A stretch of DNA of 64,000 nucleotides from Pyrinomonadaceae bacterium (GTDB taxonomy: Bacteria > Acidobacteriota > Blastocatellia > Pyrinomonadales > Pyrinomonadaceae): assembly GCA_026129865.1 (NCBI GenBank), contig JAHCHG010000001.1, forward strand, positions 372,001-436,000. Direction: 5' to 3'. Under the pieces are notes generated by a model, which saw only the letters and a list, made by a program, of their open reading frames with translations, did no database searches and was not told the origin of the DNA. A program made the position numbers and the translations under genes. Positions 52,912-60,765 of this stretch are shown piece after piece (within the stretch, counting starts at the first letter, position 1; every line of letters begins with the position of its first letter).

Positions 52912-53460
52912 ATGAACTTTCGTTTAATTTGCATTTCGTTTATTTTCTTCTCTTTCTTTGCCCTTAAAACTCTTGCTCAAGATCAAGGAGAGTTAACGCA
53001 TTGGCAAAAAATCAAGATATTTTTAAGTACAAAAGACGAAGTTGAACAGCTCTTTGGAAAATCTCAGAATAATGAGTTTCGCGTACTTAAAGGCGAGCAA
53101 ACACCGACCTATGCGCGAATTTATGAACTTGCAGATGCGACGGTATTCGTTGTTTATTCCTCAGGCGGCTGTGAGAAAAATCCGGAACTTTGGGATGTTT
53201 CGGAATGGACTGTTTTAGAAATTGAGTATTCACCGAACGAGGACACGATCAAATTGATAGATATTTTGCCTGACAAAACCCGATATAAATCGAAACAAGC
53301 CGGCGATGTGGTCGACCACATCGAGTATTTCGACGATCAGCGGGGTGTGTCGATTACTTACGATAAATTTTTAGATCAAGTTTTACATATCAAGTTCTAC
53401 CCGTCTGAACACGAACGTAAACTGCGCGACTGCAAGCGAAAAGAAATACAAATAAAGTGA
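52912..53460 (+). CDS. Candidate immunity protein of cassette 1 (family A, secreted)
   Basis: 182 residues with signal peptide (1-20, TLAQDQ), SD GGAGG before the start. It shares with the 49528 gene the segment WQKIKIFLSTKDEVEQLFGKS and a C-terminal IKFYPSEHERKLRDCK. Central VVYSSGGCEKNPELWDVSEWTVLEIEYSPNED is typical of a family of uncharacterised secreted Acidobacteriota proteins. Its location right after the toxin-like gene, with 52 bp between, is the basis for the immunity proposal. No biochemical evidence. Confidence 0.55.
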   Translation: MNFRLICISFIFFSFFALKTLAQDQGELTHWQKIKIFLSTKDEVEQLFGKSQNNEFRVLKGEQTPTYARIYELADATVFVVYSSGGCEKNPELWDVSEWTVLEIEYSPNEDTIKLIDILPDKTRYKSKQAGDVVDHIEYFDDQRGVSITYDKFLDQVLHIKFYPSEHERKLRDCKRKEIQIK

Positions 53461-53572
53461 TCAGAAAGACTCACGCGGACGAGTTAGATTAGGTTTGCAT
53501 TCGTTACGATCTTGCCGTTAACAATCTTCCTTCGAAGTTGAGCACAAAAGAAGAAGTAACACTCTGAAAATT

Positions 53573-54678
53573 ATGTCGAACACTATTAACTGGTTTCACG
53601 CGTTTATGGTCGAACCTGCTCCAAAGTCCTACTTATTCAATGATCTAGGCAGCGCGCGGAGCACTGAAGAATTCGAACCGCTCGGGCAAAGAGTTTTTGC
53701 CCAAGACCCGGCGGAATTCCCCGACCCGCCGCCGAATGACATGGTCAGCTTTTGGGAAGATATGCAGTGGCAATGTGAGCCCGGCGAGGCATTTTACGGG
53801 TCATTTGATCAAATGCCGTGGCACTGCCAGAATTCGTCGCTGCTCAGTCGCTCGCTTAACGGCGATACTTTATACAAGATCATCGAAGTCGGATCGAGCC
53901 CAAAGAAAGTTAGGGCACCAAAGAACCCAAAAACGGACCCGGAAGGCGAATCCGTTCCCTCACCGACCGAGAAAATCCTCAGTTTCGCGATATCGTCTTC
54001 TGCAAAACCGATCGAGCTGACGTCAACGGGAGCCGATTTCTTCGCGGTTATCCAAAAACCTAAGATCAGCATGCCTGACGATTACAAAGATGCGAGTTGG
54101 TCGGCAACTTCATTCTTCAATTTCAACAACAAAAGTTCAGGAGTGCAGTTGCCTAAATGCATTCGGGATTTCCTTCGACCTCACTTTCCCAGCATTAAGG
54201 TAAATGGCACCGAGTACAACCCAGTCGACGATGCGAGATTCATTTCCGGCATGCCCAGTTTTGCGAAGGACAAAACTGCAATTGTTCTTGGACTTTTTGA
54301 TATTCATTACAATAGCAACGATTTTATTTTTCGGGCGGACAGGACAAATCATCAATAGGAATACTTGCCGAAGAAATATTTCACGCAACACAGTTCCTCG
54401 TTCTCTGGGCTGGAATGGGCACGATTGGGGATCGACCCGGTAAGTTCCCAACTTACGGTCAGGCGAAAATTTCGTGGGGCGCTGAGTATTTGGGGGAATC
54501 TGCCACGATCATAGCCGGCAATATTGGTAAAGGAATAATAAACGCAATTGCAGGAGTTCCGGTACTGAAACCGAAAAATAGCTATTCCGACAATAAGTAC
54601 GAGGACGACGCTAAAAAGGTTAGACGAACGATTCAGGAAATTGCCAAAAAATTACTAAAAAGTCCGTGTTACCCGTAA
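53573..54678 (+). pseudogene. RHS-tail cassette 2: RHS tip with C-terminal EExxH domain, one frameshift
   Basis: The first frame (53573-54358, 261 residues) has FNDLGSARSTEEFEPLGQ, DPAEFPDPPPNDMVSFWEDMQWQC, MPWHCQNSSLLSRSLNG and the boundary SMPDDYKDASW (near 170-180), then a distinct C-terminal domain. Near 54323-54327, within a T5 run, the frame is lost; adding one T restores FIFSGGQDKSSIGILAEEIFHATQ, with Glu-Glu-x-x-His at 54370-54384. The second frame runs to the TAA at 54676. A single missing base therefore separates it from an intact 368-residue protein. It may be a sequencing error or a recent mutation. Confidence 0.7.
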
Positions 54679-54691
54679 CACCGTGAAATGT

Positions 54692-55204
54692 ATGAAGACT
54701 ATTCTTTTTATTGCGCTGATCCAATCTTGCCTTTTGTTTGGTTGCTCATCGATCTTTGAATGCGGGGATTCAAAAGGGGCGGAGGAATACAAGAAATTTG
54801 TCCGGACACATTCCGAGAATTTGCTCACTCCGCTAACACCGGAAAGCAAAGCGCTTAGGGACTTTTCGGCGTTTTCTGTAGAGCAGCAGATCGACGTTTA
54901 TCTTTATGCGATGGGATGTCCAAACAATCCGCAGATCACTAAGTTTTTAGCTTATGACGGCGAGAGAAAAGTTCAGCCGATCGTTAACCGCATCAAGAGG
55001 TCGAATTTTTACGATAAGGGTAATCTTGTTTACGCGCTCATTAAGATCAATGAGGAATGCCGGTGCATTACAAAAGAGTCTATCGATACCGAATCGCTCC
55101 GTCCAAAGGATAACGGATCGAAAGCATCTCAAGATTCATACCGTGAAATTTACGAGCAGAATTTGAGATGGCTGGAGGAGGAGATCGAACAAAGTTCTCA
55201 ATAG
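54692..55204 (+). CDS. Candidate immunity lipoprotein of cassette 2 (family B)
   Basis: 170 residues from the ATG at 54692. A lipoprotein signal ends at lipobox LLFGC (near 18). It is paralogous to the 58320-58898 protein: FSVEQQIDVYLYAMGCPNNPQITKFL versus YSVPEQIEIYLLAEIHRAPSDTVFL, and KINEECRC versus NIDRDCDC. The start codon is 14 bp from the toxin cassette's stop codon. Immunity assignment rests on position and on the existence of a paralogue in the same array. Confidence 0.6.
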   Translation: MKTILFIALIQSCLLFGCSSIFECGDSKGAEEYKKFVRTHSENLLTPLTPESKALRDFSAFSVEQQIDVYLYAMGCPNNPQITKFLAYDGERKVQPIVNRIKRSNFYDKGNLVYALIKINEECRCITKESIDTESLRPKDNGSKASQDSYREIYEQNLRWLEEEIEQSSQ

Positions 55205-55248
55205 ACAAGTTCGGTGCGGCAACGTCAAAGCAAGATTGACTTTGTTAT

Positions 55249-55860
55249 GGCGGGAAAACTTAAGATTCGATCGAGTGGCTGACCGCTGATCCCGTAACCG
55301 GAACCGAGGCGCGTTTTATCTACACCGATCTCGGCACCGCCCGCGCAACGGAAGAACAGGAACCGCTCGGGCAGCAGGTCTTTGCCCAAGACCCGGCGGA
55401 ATTCCCCGACCCGCCGCCGAATGAGATGGTTAGTTTTTGGGAAGATATGCAGTGGCAATGCGAAGCCGGAAATGATTTCTACGGCGGCATTGTAGGAATG
55501 CCGTTTCATTGCCAGATGGCGGTCTTGAGGAATTTCTCGGGCGACATTCCGTGGGAAACCCCTCCCGCTGAGAAAAAGGAAAGCGATCCGAAAAAGATTC
55601 CGGATCATGAAGACCACGGCGGGCAGCCCTCGGATCAATTTTCGCTGTCGCAGGCGGTTACCTCAGCTGCGCTGACCTCTACGATGAAGTTCACAGCCGA
55701 CGACGATATTTCTGAGGACGACGAGCCGCCGATCGACATGGGTGGAGCTTTTGCGCCGCGCTGGCGGTCAGCATGCCGGACGATTTCAAAGACGCGAGCT
55801 GGGATGGAGATGGCGATATCTTCAATCTACAAGATATTATTAGCGACGCACGAAAAGTAA
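55249..55860 (+). pseudogene. RHS-tail cassette 3, degraded N-terminal tail
   Basis: The sequence 55249-55455 is nearly identical to 51736-51943 of cassette 1 (about 200 bp). It encodes DSIEWLTADPVTGTEARFIYTDLGTARATEEQEPLGQ, but the codon matching TAC before DSIEW is TAA (55261-55263), and no start codon is present upstream. The frame continues past MVSFWEDMQWQCEAGNDFY and an acidic linker, and then is lost just before the boundary motif, near 55740-55765, so that the C-terminal domain (55773-56366) is in another frame. Confidence 0.7.
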
Positions 55861-56366
55861 TCGTGTCTGCGTTGAACTATCAGCAAAATGACAAAGCCAC
55901 AAAAGATCAAAAAAAATGTGTGGATTTATTTGGGGATAACGCTTTGGAAACATTCGATAAACTCTCAGCTAATATCTCGTATGATGAAACTGGCAACGTT
56001 GTCGGAGATATGAGCGCGGTAACGACGAACGAGGGTATATTTCTAAATCCTCACGATAAAGTATTCAATTCTGCTGCTAGAGAATTAGTGCCGAATGTTA
56101 CCAAAAGGTCTCACGAGTATCTTATCCAAAAAAATGAGTCTATTAACGATTATGGAAATTTCATAAATCAATCCGGGATTTCATTTTACGACAATGCGGT
56201 AGCGACATTGCTTCATGAAGTATTGCATAAAATCGGGAAATTTCCTGCTGATGTTCGAATAACAACTTACGCAGACGGAACGGTGTCGCGATCTAGCTCA
56301 AAAAGCCGCGAGCACCAAAAGGAGTTAATCAAAAAATATTTTACCTATCTTACGGCAAGTGATTGA
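55773..56366 (+). CDS. Cassette 3 C-terminal domain with HExxH zinc-peptidase motif
   Basis: 197 residues from the boundary motif ATG (MPDDFKDASW). The frame is intact to a TGA at 56364. It contains ATLLHEVLHKIGKF, an HExxH at residues 148-152, and resembles cassette 1's domain at this position (ATIAEIIH). It also shares LDLFDRL / LETFDKLS-type sequence earlier. Predicted role: secreted or delivered metallopeptidase toxin, by analogy with HExxH-bearing polymorphic toxins; not demonstrated. Base composition is A/T-rich compared with the RHS tail. Followed 50 bp later by the candidate immunity gene. Confidence 0.65.
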   Translation: MPDDFKDASWDGDGDIFNLQDIISDARKVIVSALNYQQNDKATKDQKKCVDLFGDNALETFDKLSANISYDETGNVVGDMSAVTTNEGIFLNPHDKVFNSAARELVPNVTKRSHEYLIQKNESINDYGNFINQSGISFYDNAVATLLHEVLHKIGKFPADVRITTYADGTVSRSSSKSREHQKELIKKYFTYLTASD

Positions 56367-56416
56367 TAAGAGGTAGCTGTTAATGCAGTTTCATGCATGG
56401 TAACAAGTCTAAAAAT

Positions 56417-56932
56417 ATGAATATTAAGCGTTTTGCATTATCGATTCTTTTAATTTTCGGCGGAGTTGTTTACATTCGGGCTCAAACGACAGAATCAATT
56501 GCTAAAATTAACTGTCTAAATATTGAGCAATCAACACTTAAAATCTTTTCCGACTCAAAAGTTTTGCGCCGTGAATTTGACGATGACGAATGCATTTTGG
56601 ACTTCGAGGCAGGATTAGAATCATTTCGAATTCACGCTGAACGATTTGAAAACGAAGTGTCGTCCAAAAGCCAGTTTGAAAAGCTTTTCGACCAATATAC
56701 CTTGAACGAAACATATCCGGAGAATGTTAAAAGACCAGCGCTTGGCGAAATGTGGAGCGATTCGATCGGATATTCGAGTTTGACCGATACTCTGCTTCTA
56801 TTGCGTGTTCAAAACGTAAACGTCTATCTATTTGGCGGCGAATTTGGATCTCTGGTGAAGATTGCGTTAGTGCTGGAAAACATAAACCTTCTCGACGAAC
56901 CGCAGGTCCGGCAGTTTCAGCAGAAACGTTGA
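56417..56932 (+). CDS. Candidate immunity protein of cassette 3 (secreted)
   Basis: 171 residues from the ATG at 56417. A signal peptide (1-22, YIRAQTTE) is followed by INCLNIEQSTLKIFSDSKVLRREFDDDECILDF; the two cysteines could form a disulfide. The last residues (DEPQVRQFQQKR) overlap, in another frame, sequence that reads AGPAVSAETLTMPNEFNNAS, i.e. the cassette boundary motif that follows. The gene end may have been created by recombination. No family recognised. Confidence 0.55.
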   Translation: MNIKRFALSILLIFGGVVYIRAQTTESIAKINCLNIEQSTLKIFSDSKVLRREFDDDECILDFEAGLESFRIHAERFENEVSSKSQFEKLFDQYTLNETYPENVKRPALGEMWSDSIGYSSLTDTLLLLRVQNVNVYLFGGEFGSLVKIALVLENINLLDEPQVRQFQQKR

Positions 56933-56934
56933 CG

Positions 56935-57093
56935 ATGCCAAATGAATTCAATAACGCGAGTACGACATTTTCGTTCCGATCGGATTTGGATCTAGATTCT
57001 AAGGATAAGAGGCCCGGCTTGAAGGAATGCGTAAGGTCTCACCCGGTCGGCGGTCGTTACTCAGATGTGAAAGGACTCTTTAACTCGATTTGA
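56935..57093 (+). pseudogene. Boundary-motif scar of a lost RHS-tail cassette
   Basis: 52 codons beginning MPNEFNNAST, matching MPDDFKDASW of the cassettes, preceded by AETLT as in cassette 1's KALT. The remainder (FRSDLDLDSKDKRPGLKECVRSHPVGGRYS) is a new C-terminal domain fragment with no HExxH before the TGA. Likely a recombination remnant; no start codon signal. Confidence 0.55.
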
Positions 57094-57161
57094 AAGAGGT
57101 ATATCGTCGCCAATTAAACTAACGCGGAAATTGCACTTTACGATTTTAATTGAAAAGTGAA

Positions 57162-57902
57162 ATGTCGGATTCAAAGATCATGAGACTTAATTCAACTTGG
57201 GAAAAAGCAGCGGCATTGTTCAAACATTTCAGTTTGTCATTTGCGATTCTATCACTTGCTTTAGCCGCCGGATGCGGTTCTCATGACCAAAGGGCAGAAC
57301 ATCAAGCGAACGTTCCTGTGCCGAGCAATCAATCTAAAAATGAAAGCGAAGTTCGCCGGGGTAAAGCCGCGGAAGAAATCATAGAATTCCACTCGGAAAA
57401 GGTTCTTCAGCAGTTTTCAGAAGCATCGGGAATCAGTCCGATTAATGAGAATGAACGGAGCGCGGAATTCGATTTCCGCCTTTTGATAAATTTTGGAATG
57501 CCCGGCGATGAACGAATGCTTCGCATTAATAGCGAATCCGGTGAAAATTCGGCGAGTTTTTATGAAATTTATTCCGGCTCTGAAAAAGTGAATTTTACAA
57601 AAACTGCGTTGTCAGAACCGAGGTCCGGATGGACTGATCTGAAAGCGCACATCGAATCGACGGTCGGACCCGAGTCATCGCTTGAGTCCGACCCAAACTT
57701 CACTATTGCGCGTCATGAAGGAATGTTGTGGTTAGATTTCGTTAATCGCGGAAATTACATCCGCAGATATTACGGTACGAGATCGGAATTTCCCGACGGC
57801 ATCCGCCTCAGAAAACTATGCGAGCATTTGTCCCTGGAATTCTCTTTGGAAATAGACTGCCGCGGTGATAGAACGCGCCTCGGACCGGTTGGCGGGCGGT
57901 AA
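57162..57902 (+). CDS. Lipoprotein of unknown function
   Basis: 246 residues from the ATG at 57162 (alternative ATG at 57180). A lipoprotein signal ends at LAAGC. The mature part is acidic and hydrophilic, with FSEASGISPINENERSAEFDFRLLINFGMPGDERMLR and an Arg-rich GNYIRRYYGTRSEFPDGIRLRKLCEHL. It follows the boundary scar at 56935. It may be the immunity protein for that lost cassette. No family recognised. Confidence 0.55.
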   Translation: MSDSKIMRLNSTWEKAAALFKHFSLSFAILSLALAAGCGSHDQRAEHQANVPVPSNQSKNESEVRRGKAAEEIIEFHSEKVLQQFSEASGISPINENERSAEFDFRLLINFGMPGDERMLRINSESGENSASFYEIYSGSEKVNFTKTALSEPRSGWTDLKAHIESTVGPESSLESDPNFTIARHEGMLWLDFVNRGNYIRRYYGTRSEFPDGIRLRKLCEHLSLEFSLEIDCRGDRTRLGPVGGR

Positions 57903-58319
57903 AAGAGTGGTGAATGCGCCCCGAACGGTTCGGACGCCGGTCTCCCGGGTGTGGCTTCCCCCATGTACCGGAATGGCTTTTGAAATATAAGATTGGATAC
58001 AGGGTGATTTTAGAAACTTCCGAACGATTGCGGATAACACGTTTGGCATAACCCGCCCTTACGATAGCCGTGGCTTTCGGACAATTCAGATCCTAGTTGG
58101 GCGCAGTTCAAGAAAATCGTGGAAAATGGATCGCATGAAAGGCAGTTCTTAGAAAGTTCCGAACGAGGTGTAGGGTTTTTATGGTTTGTGTGGGCGATTA
58201 AGAATAGCCAAGGCTTTTGATTTGGAACTTTAGAAAGAGAGTGCAGATCGCAGCCAATCCAAAAAGATATTCCCAGACTCAATGTAAGATCGGCACGCTT
58301 TTAACCTGCTTAAAAGGTA
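57903..58319. other. 417-bp region without an intact gene; contains a short coding remnant
   Basis: No complete gene. In one plus frame, from a TAG at 58070 to a TGA at 58218-58220, there are about 48 open codons with no start; they read SDNSDPSWAQFKKIVENG and then HERQFLESSERGVGFLWFVW, which looks like a protein C-terminus. It could be the end of a lost cassette. Minus-strand reading frames in this stretch show no coding features. Confidence 0.4.
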
Positions 58320-58898
58320 ATGAGAAGAAACCCTTATTTACTCTTCGTATTCGCATTGGTAGTAGCATTGTACTGCTCTGGATGTTGGATGTTTGAAAAT
58401 AATGGATCCTTCCCGGGCGAAACTGGATACCACGAAATTTCATCATTGCCTAAAGATCATAACGAAGAGCGGCAGAAACTTTTTAACCGCTATTCAGTGC
58501 CTGAGCAAATTGAGATTTATTTACTCGCCGAGATCCACCGCGCTCCATCGGACACTGTTTTTCTGGAATATCTAAAAGAAAACGGGGCAGAGAAAACCCT
58601 GAAAATCGCCCGTAGAATAAAGTCCATAGAAAGCCTAAATGCAAAGGCAGTCCTGATGAAAGCATTGTGGAATATTGATCGGGATTGTGATTGTGTCGGG
58701 AGAGATTCGGCTGTTATGGAAATCCTTGAAGATTCCAAAGACAAGTTGGGCAATCCGCTCGACGAAGGCGATCAGATGGCGATACGAAACTATAATTTTT
58801 TTCTTGACGATTTGAAATTGAAAAAAGAAGGCAAGGATCTTCATCCCGATGATCGTCGCTCGATACCAAATGAAAACGGAAATGTCGTTTCACCTTGA
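58320..58898 (+). CDS. Candidate immunity lipoprotein (family B paralogue)
   Basis: 192 residues. A lipoprotein signal ends at LYCSGC (near 22). Paralogue of the 54692 protein, with conserved EQIEIYLLAE, FLEYLKENGAEKTLKIARRIKSIESLNAKAVLMKALWNIDRDCDCVGRDS. The C-terminus is charged and variable. No complete cassette stands immediately upstream; a coding remnant lies at 58070-58220, suggesting the toxin partner was lost. Confidence 0.6.
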   Translation: MRRNPYLLFVFALVVALYCSGCWMFENNGSFPGETGYHEISSLPKDHNEERQKLFNRYSVPEQIEIYLLAEIHRAPSDTVFLEYLKENGAEKTLKIARRIKSIESLNAKAVLMKALWNIDRDCDCVGRDSAVMEILEDSKDKLGNPLDEGDQMAIRNYNFFLDDLKLKKEGKDLHPDDRRSIPNENGNVVSP

Positions 58899-59056
58899 GT
58901 TTTGACGCCTAGTCGAGGCACGATAACTCTTATCTTAGAATTCTCGCCCGTCGTCAGGCGACAAGTTAATTCTTGATAAAATAAAACTCATACCCATGAA
59001 AGCATCTCCAATTTGAATTTGATGACGGATGCAAAAGATAGTAATCGGAGATAACT

Positions 59057-59773
59057 ATGAATTTCCAAAAAATGTCGAGAAAAACAGTCTTCACCTTGCT
59101 TTGGGTATGCACGATAGTTCTGTCCGGATCCGTTTGCTCAAAATCGCAAGGATCGAATCCGAATCGTGAAAACGATGCGAACAAACGTTCCAAGGTTCAA
59201 GCCACAAATTCGAATGCGTACGAAAAAGAGCAAGGAATTATCGTGGAAACGGCGTCAATGAAATTTTGGTGGTGGACCGAGGAAGATGTTCGGCTGGGCG
59301 TTTACAGGGACGATCCGCCGGTGAAATCTCGGTATCTTGAGCTTACGAAATGGCGTTATGACGGAGACAAAATTGCGACTTCACCGCACGAGATCGATCT
59401 GATCGGCGAATTCGCAAATCCCGGACCGGACGAATTTAGCGGGAAGGTGATATTTCGACTTTCCGGAAAGTATGAAGATTATGAAAACCTCTATTCCGAA
59501 GAATTAACGATTTATGAAGTTACGTCCGGCAGGGATATTTTCAAGGATCTGGCGTGGAAAAACGAAAAATCGGTTTATGAAACGAATCTGATTGTTGCCG
59601 CGGGCGGACATCGTACCGTGAAGTTTCCAAACTATGACCTAACGGGGTTCTTAAACTCGAAATTCGACGGTAAACCCCTGGCTGCCCTGCGGTTAGAGGT
59701 AGAGGTGAAATCCGTAGCCGGTGAAACACTTTCGAAGAAACAAATTGCGGTGCCGGTGATTTTAGGGGACTAA
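59057..59773 (+). CDS. Secreted/lipoprotein-like protein of unknown function
   Basis: 238 residues with SD GGAGA. The signal segment (8-25) ends near LSGSVC, a plausible lipobox. The mature protein has DLIGEFANPGPDEFSGKVIFRLSGKYEDYE and DGKPLAALRLEVEVKSVAGETLSKKQIAVPV, an Ig-like beta-sandwich look. It precedes cassette 4, and its role is unknown. Confidence 0.6.
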   Translation: MNFQKMSRKTVFTLLWVCTIVLSGSVCSKSQGSNPNRENDANKRSKVQATNSNAYEKEQGIIVETASMKFWWWTEEDVRLGVYRDDPPVKSRYLELTKWRYDGDKIATSPHEIDLIGEFANPGPDEFSGKVIFRLSGKYEDYENLYSEELTIYEVTSGRDIFKDLAWKNEKSVYETNLIVAAGGHRTVKFPNYDLTGFLNSKFDGKPLAALRLEVEVKSVAGETLSKKQIAVPVILGD

Positions 59774-60127
59774 TTGTTAACAGGAATTTTGAAGGTGAGT
59801 CAGGTCAGCATCGGTAATCTGTCTTTACGGCATCGGGCAGAATTCCCCGCCCCGCCGCCGAATGAAATGGTCAGCTTTTGGGAAGATATGCAGTGGCAGT
59901 GCTCGATCGTGCAGAAGTTTTACGGCGGGTTCGAAGAAATGCCGTGGCATTTCCAGAATTGGTCGCTGCTCGAGCGTTCGTTTTCGTTTGATGAAATTAT
60001 GATTCACGAGGGACTCCATCGTGCCTGGAAAAAGTCAGACTGGGCTTGGTGGCAATGGATACCGTTTACTGAGGGTCGCGACTTAAGGGGATTCGACGAG
60101 TATAAGACGAGTATAAAAGGATACTAG
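59774..60127 (+). CDS. RHS-tail cassette 4: short tail joined to an HEGLH domain
   Basis: About 117 residues from a TTG at 59774; the true start is unclear. RAEFPAPPPNEMVSFWEDMQWQCSIVQKFYGGFEEMPWHFQNWSLLERSF is the RHS tail, then the frame goes directly into FDEIMIHEGLHRAWKK with HExxH at residues 78-82. The linker and boundary motif present in cassettes 1 to 3 are missing, so a deletion has joined the tail to the last part of a toxin domain. It may be a remnant or a compact form. Confidence 0.55.
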   Translation: MLTGILKVSQVSIGNLSLRHRAEFPAPPPNEMVSFWEDMQWQCSIVQKFYGGFEEMPWHFQNWSLLERSFSFDEIMIHEGLHRAWKKSDWAWWQWIPFTEGRDLRGFDEYKTSIKGY

Positions 60128-60166
60128 AAGATTGCTACGTACCTAGAATGTAACGAGGAAATTCAC

Positions 60167-60598
60167 ATGAGAAAACCTTTCGCTCAGTCGCTGATTTTGC
60201 TTGCGTTCGGAATAAACTTATTCCTTCTCGGTTTTCATCTGGGATTCACTTACAATTCACCAGAATATGGATTTTCAGGTCGTAATTTTACGTCTAAAAC
60301 ATATTTCGAAATCCTCATTTTGCTGTCAATTTTTAAGTTCGCTTCCCGTTTTGAGAATCGCATGGGAGCGATGATAATTTCTGTTTTATCGCTTATAGCA
60401 AGTTTGCTGCTCTATTTCGGCTATATTTTCCCATTCCGTCGGCTAATGTTAGGCGAAATCGAACCCTGGGCTAAACTTTCGTTCTATTTCATGTTTTTGG
60501 ACGGAACCAGTTTCATCTTGATTCTAATGTCGCTTTGCTTTCTGGTATGGAAACTGATCAGGTCAAGAATGGGTGAGGATGACCGATCGAATGGCTGA
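60167..60598 (+). CDS. Small multi-pass membrane protein
   Basis: 143 residues with about four membrane helices (8-28, 47-60, 68-88, 105-130). SD AGGAA before the start. Its last residues (EDDRSNG) come from the start of RHS-tail remnant 5 read in another frame, so the gene end has been fused with that remnant. Topology resembles the 50141 protein. Candidate inner-membrane immunity protein of cassette 4, by position only. Confidence 0.5.
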   Translation: MRKPFAQSLILLAFGINLFLLGFHLGFTYNSPEYGFSGRNFTSKTYFEILILLSIFKFASRFENRMGAMIISVLSLIASLLLYFGYIFPFRRLMLGEIEPWAKLSFYFMFLDGTSFILILMSLCFLVWKLIRSRMGEDDRSNG

Positions 60599-60765
60599 CT
60601 GCCGATCCGGTAACCGACACCGAGGCGCGGTTTATTTAAATAAACTTGGGCGCCGCGCGGAGCACGGAAGAATTCGAACCGCTCGGACAACAGTTCTTTG
60701 CCCAGGACCCGGCAGAATTCCCCGCCCCGAATGAAAGGGTCATTTTTTGAGAAGATCTGCAGTGG
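60584..60765 (+). pseudogene. RHS-tail remnant 5
   Basis: Reads IEWLTADPVTDTEARFI, then a TAA (60637-60639) in place of the TAC of cassette 1, then INLGAARSTEEFEPLGQQFFAQDPAEFPAPNERVIF and a TGA. Only the RHS tail is left; the C-terminal domain is absent. Together with cassettes 1-4 this shows at least five copies of the tail in 11 kb. Confidence 0.75.

Noticed and set aside
58010-58282. Minus-strand 90-codon frame at 58 kb
   Set aside because: No ribosome-binding site, no recognisable composition, and it runs opposite a remnant that reads better on the plus strand.
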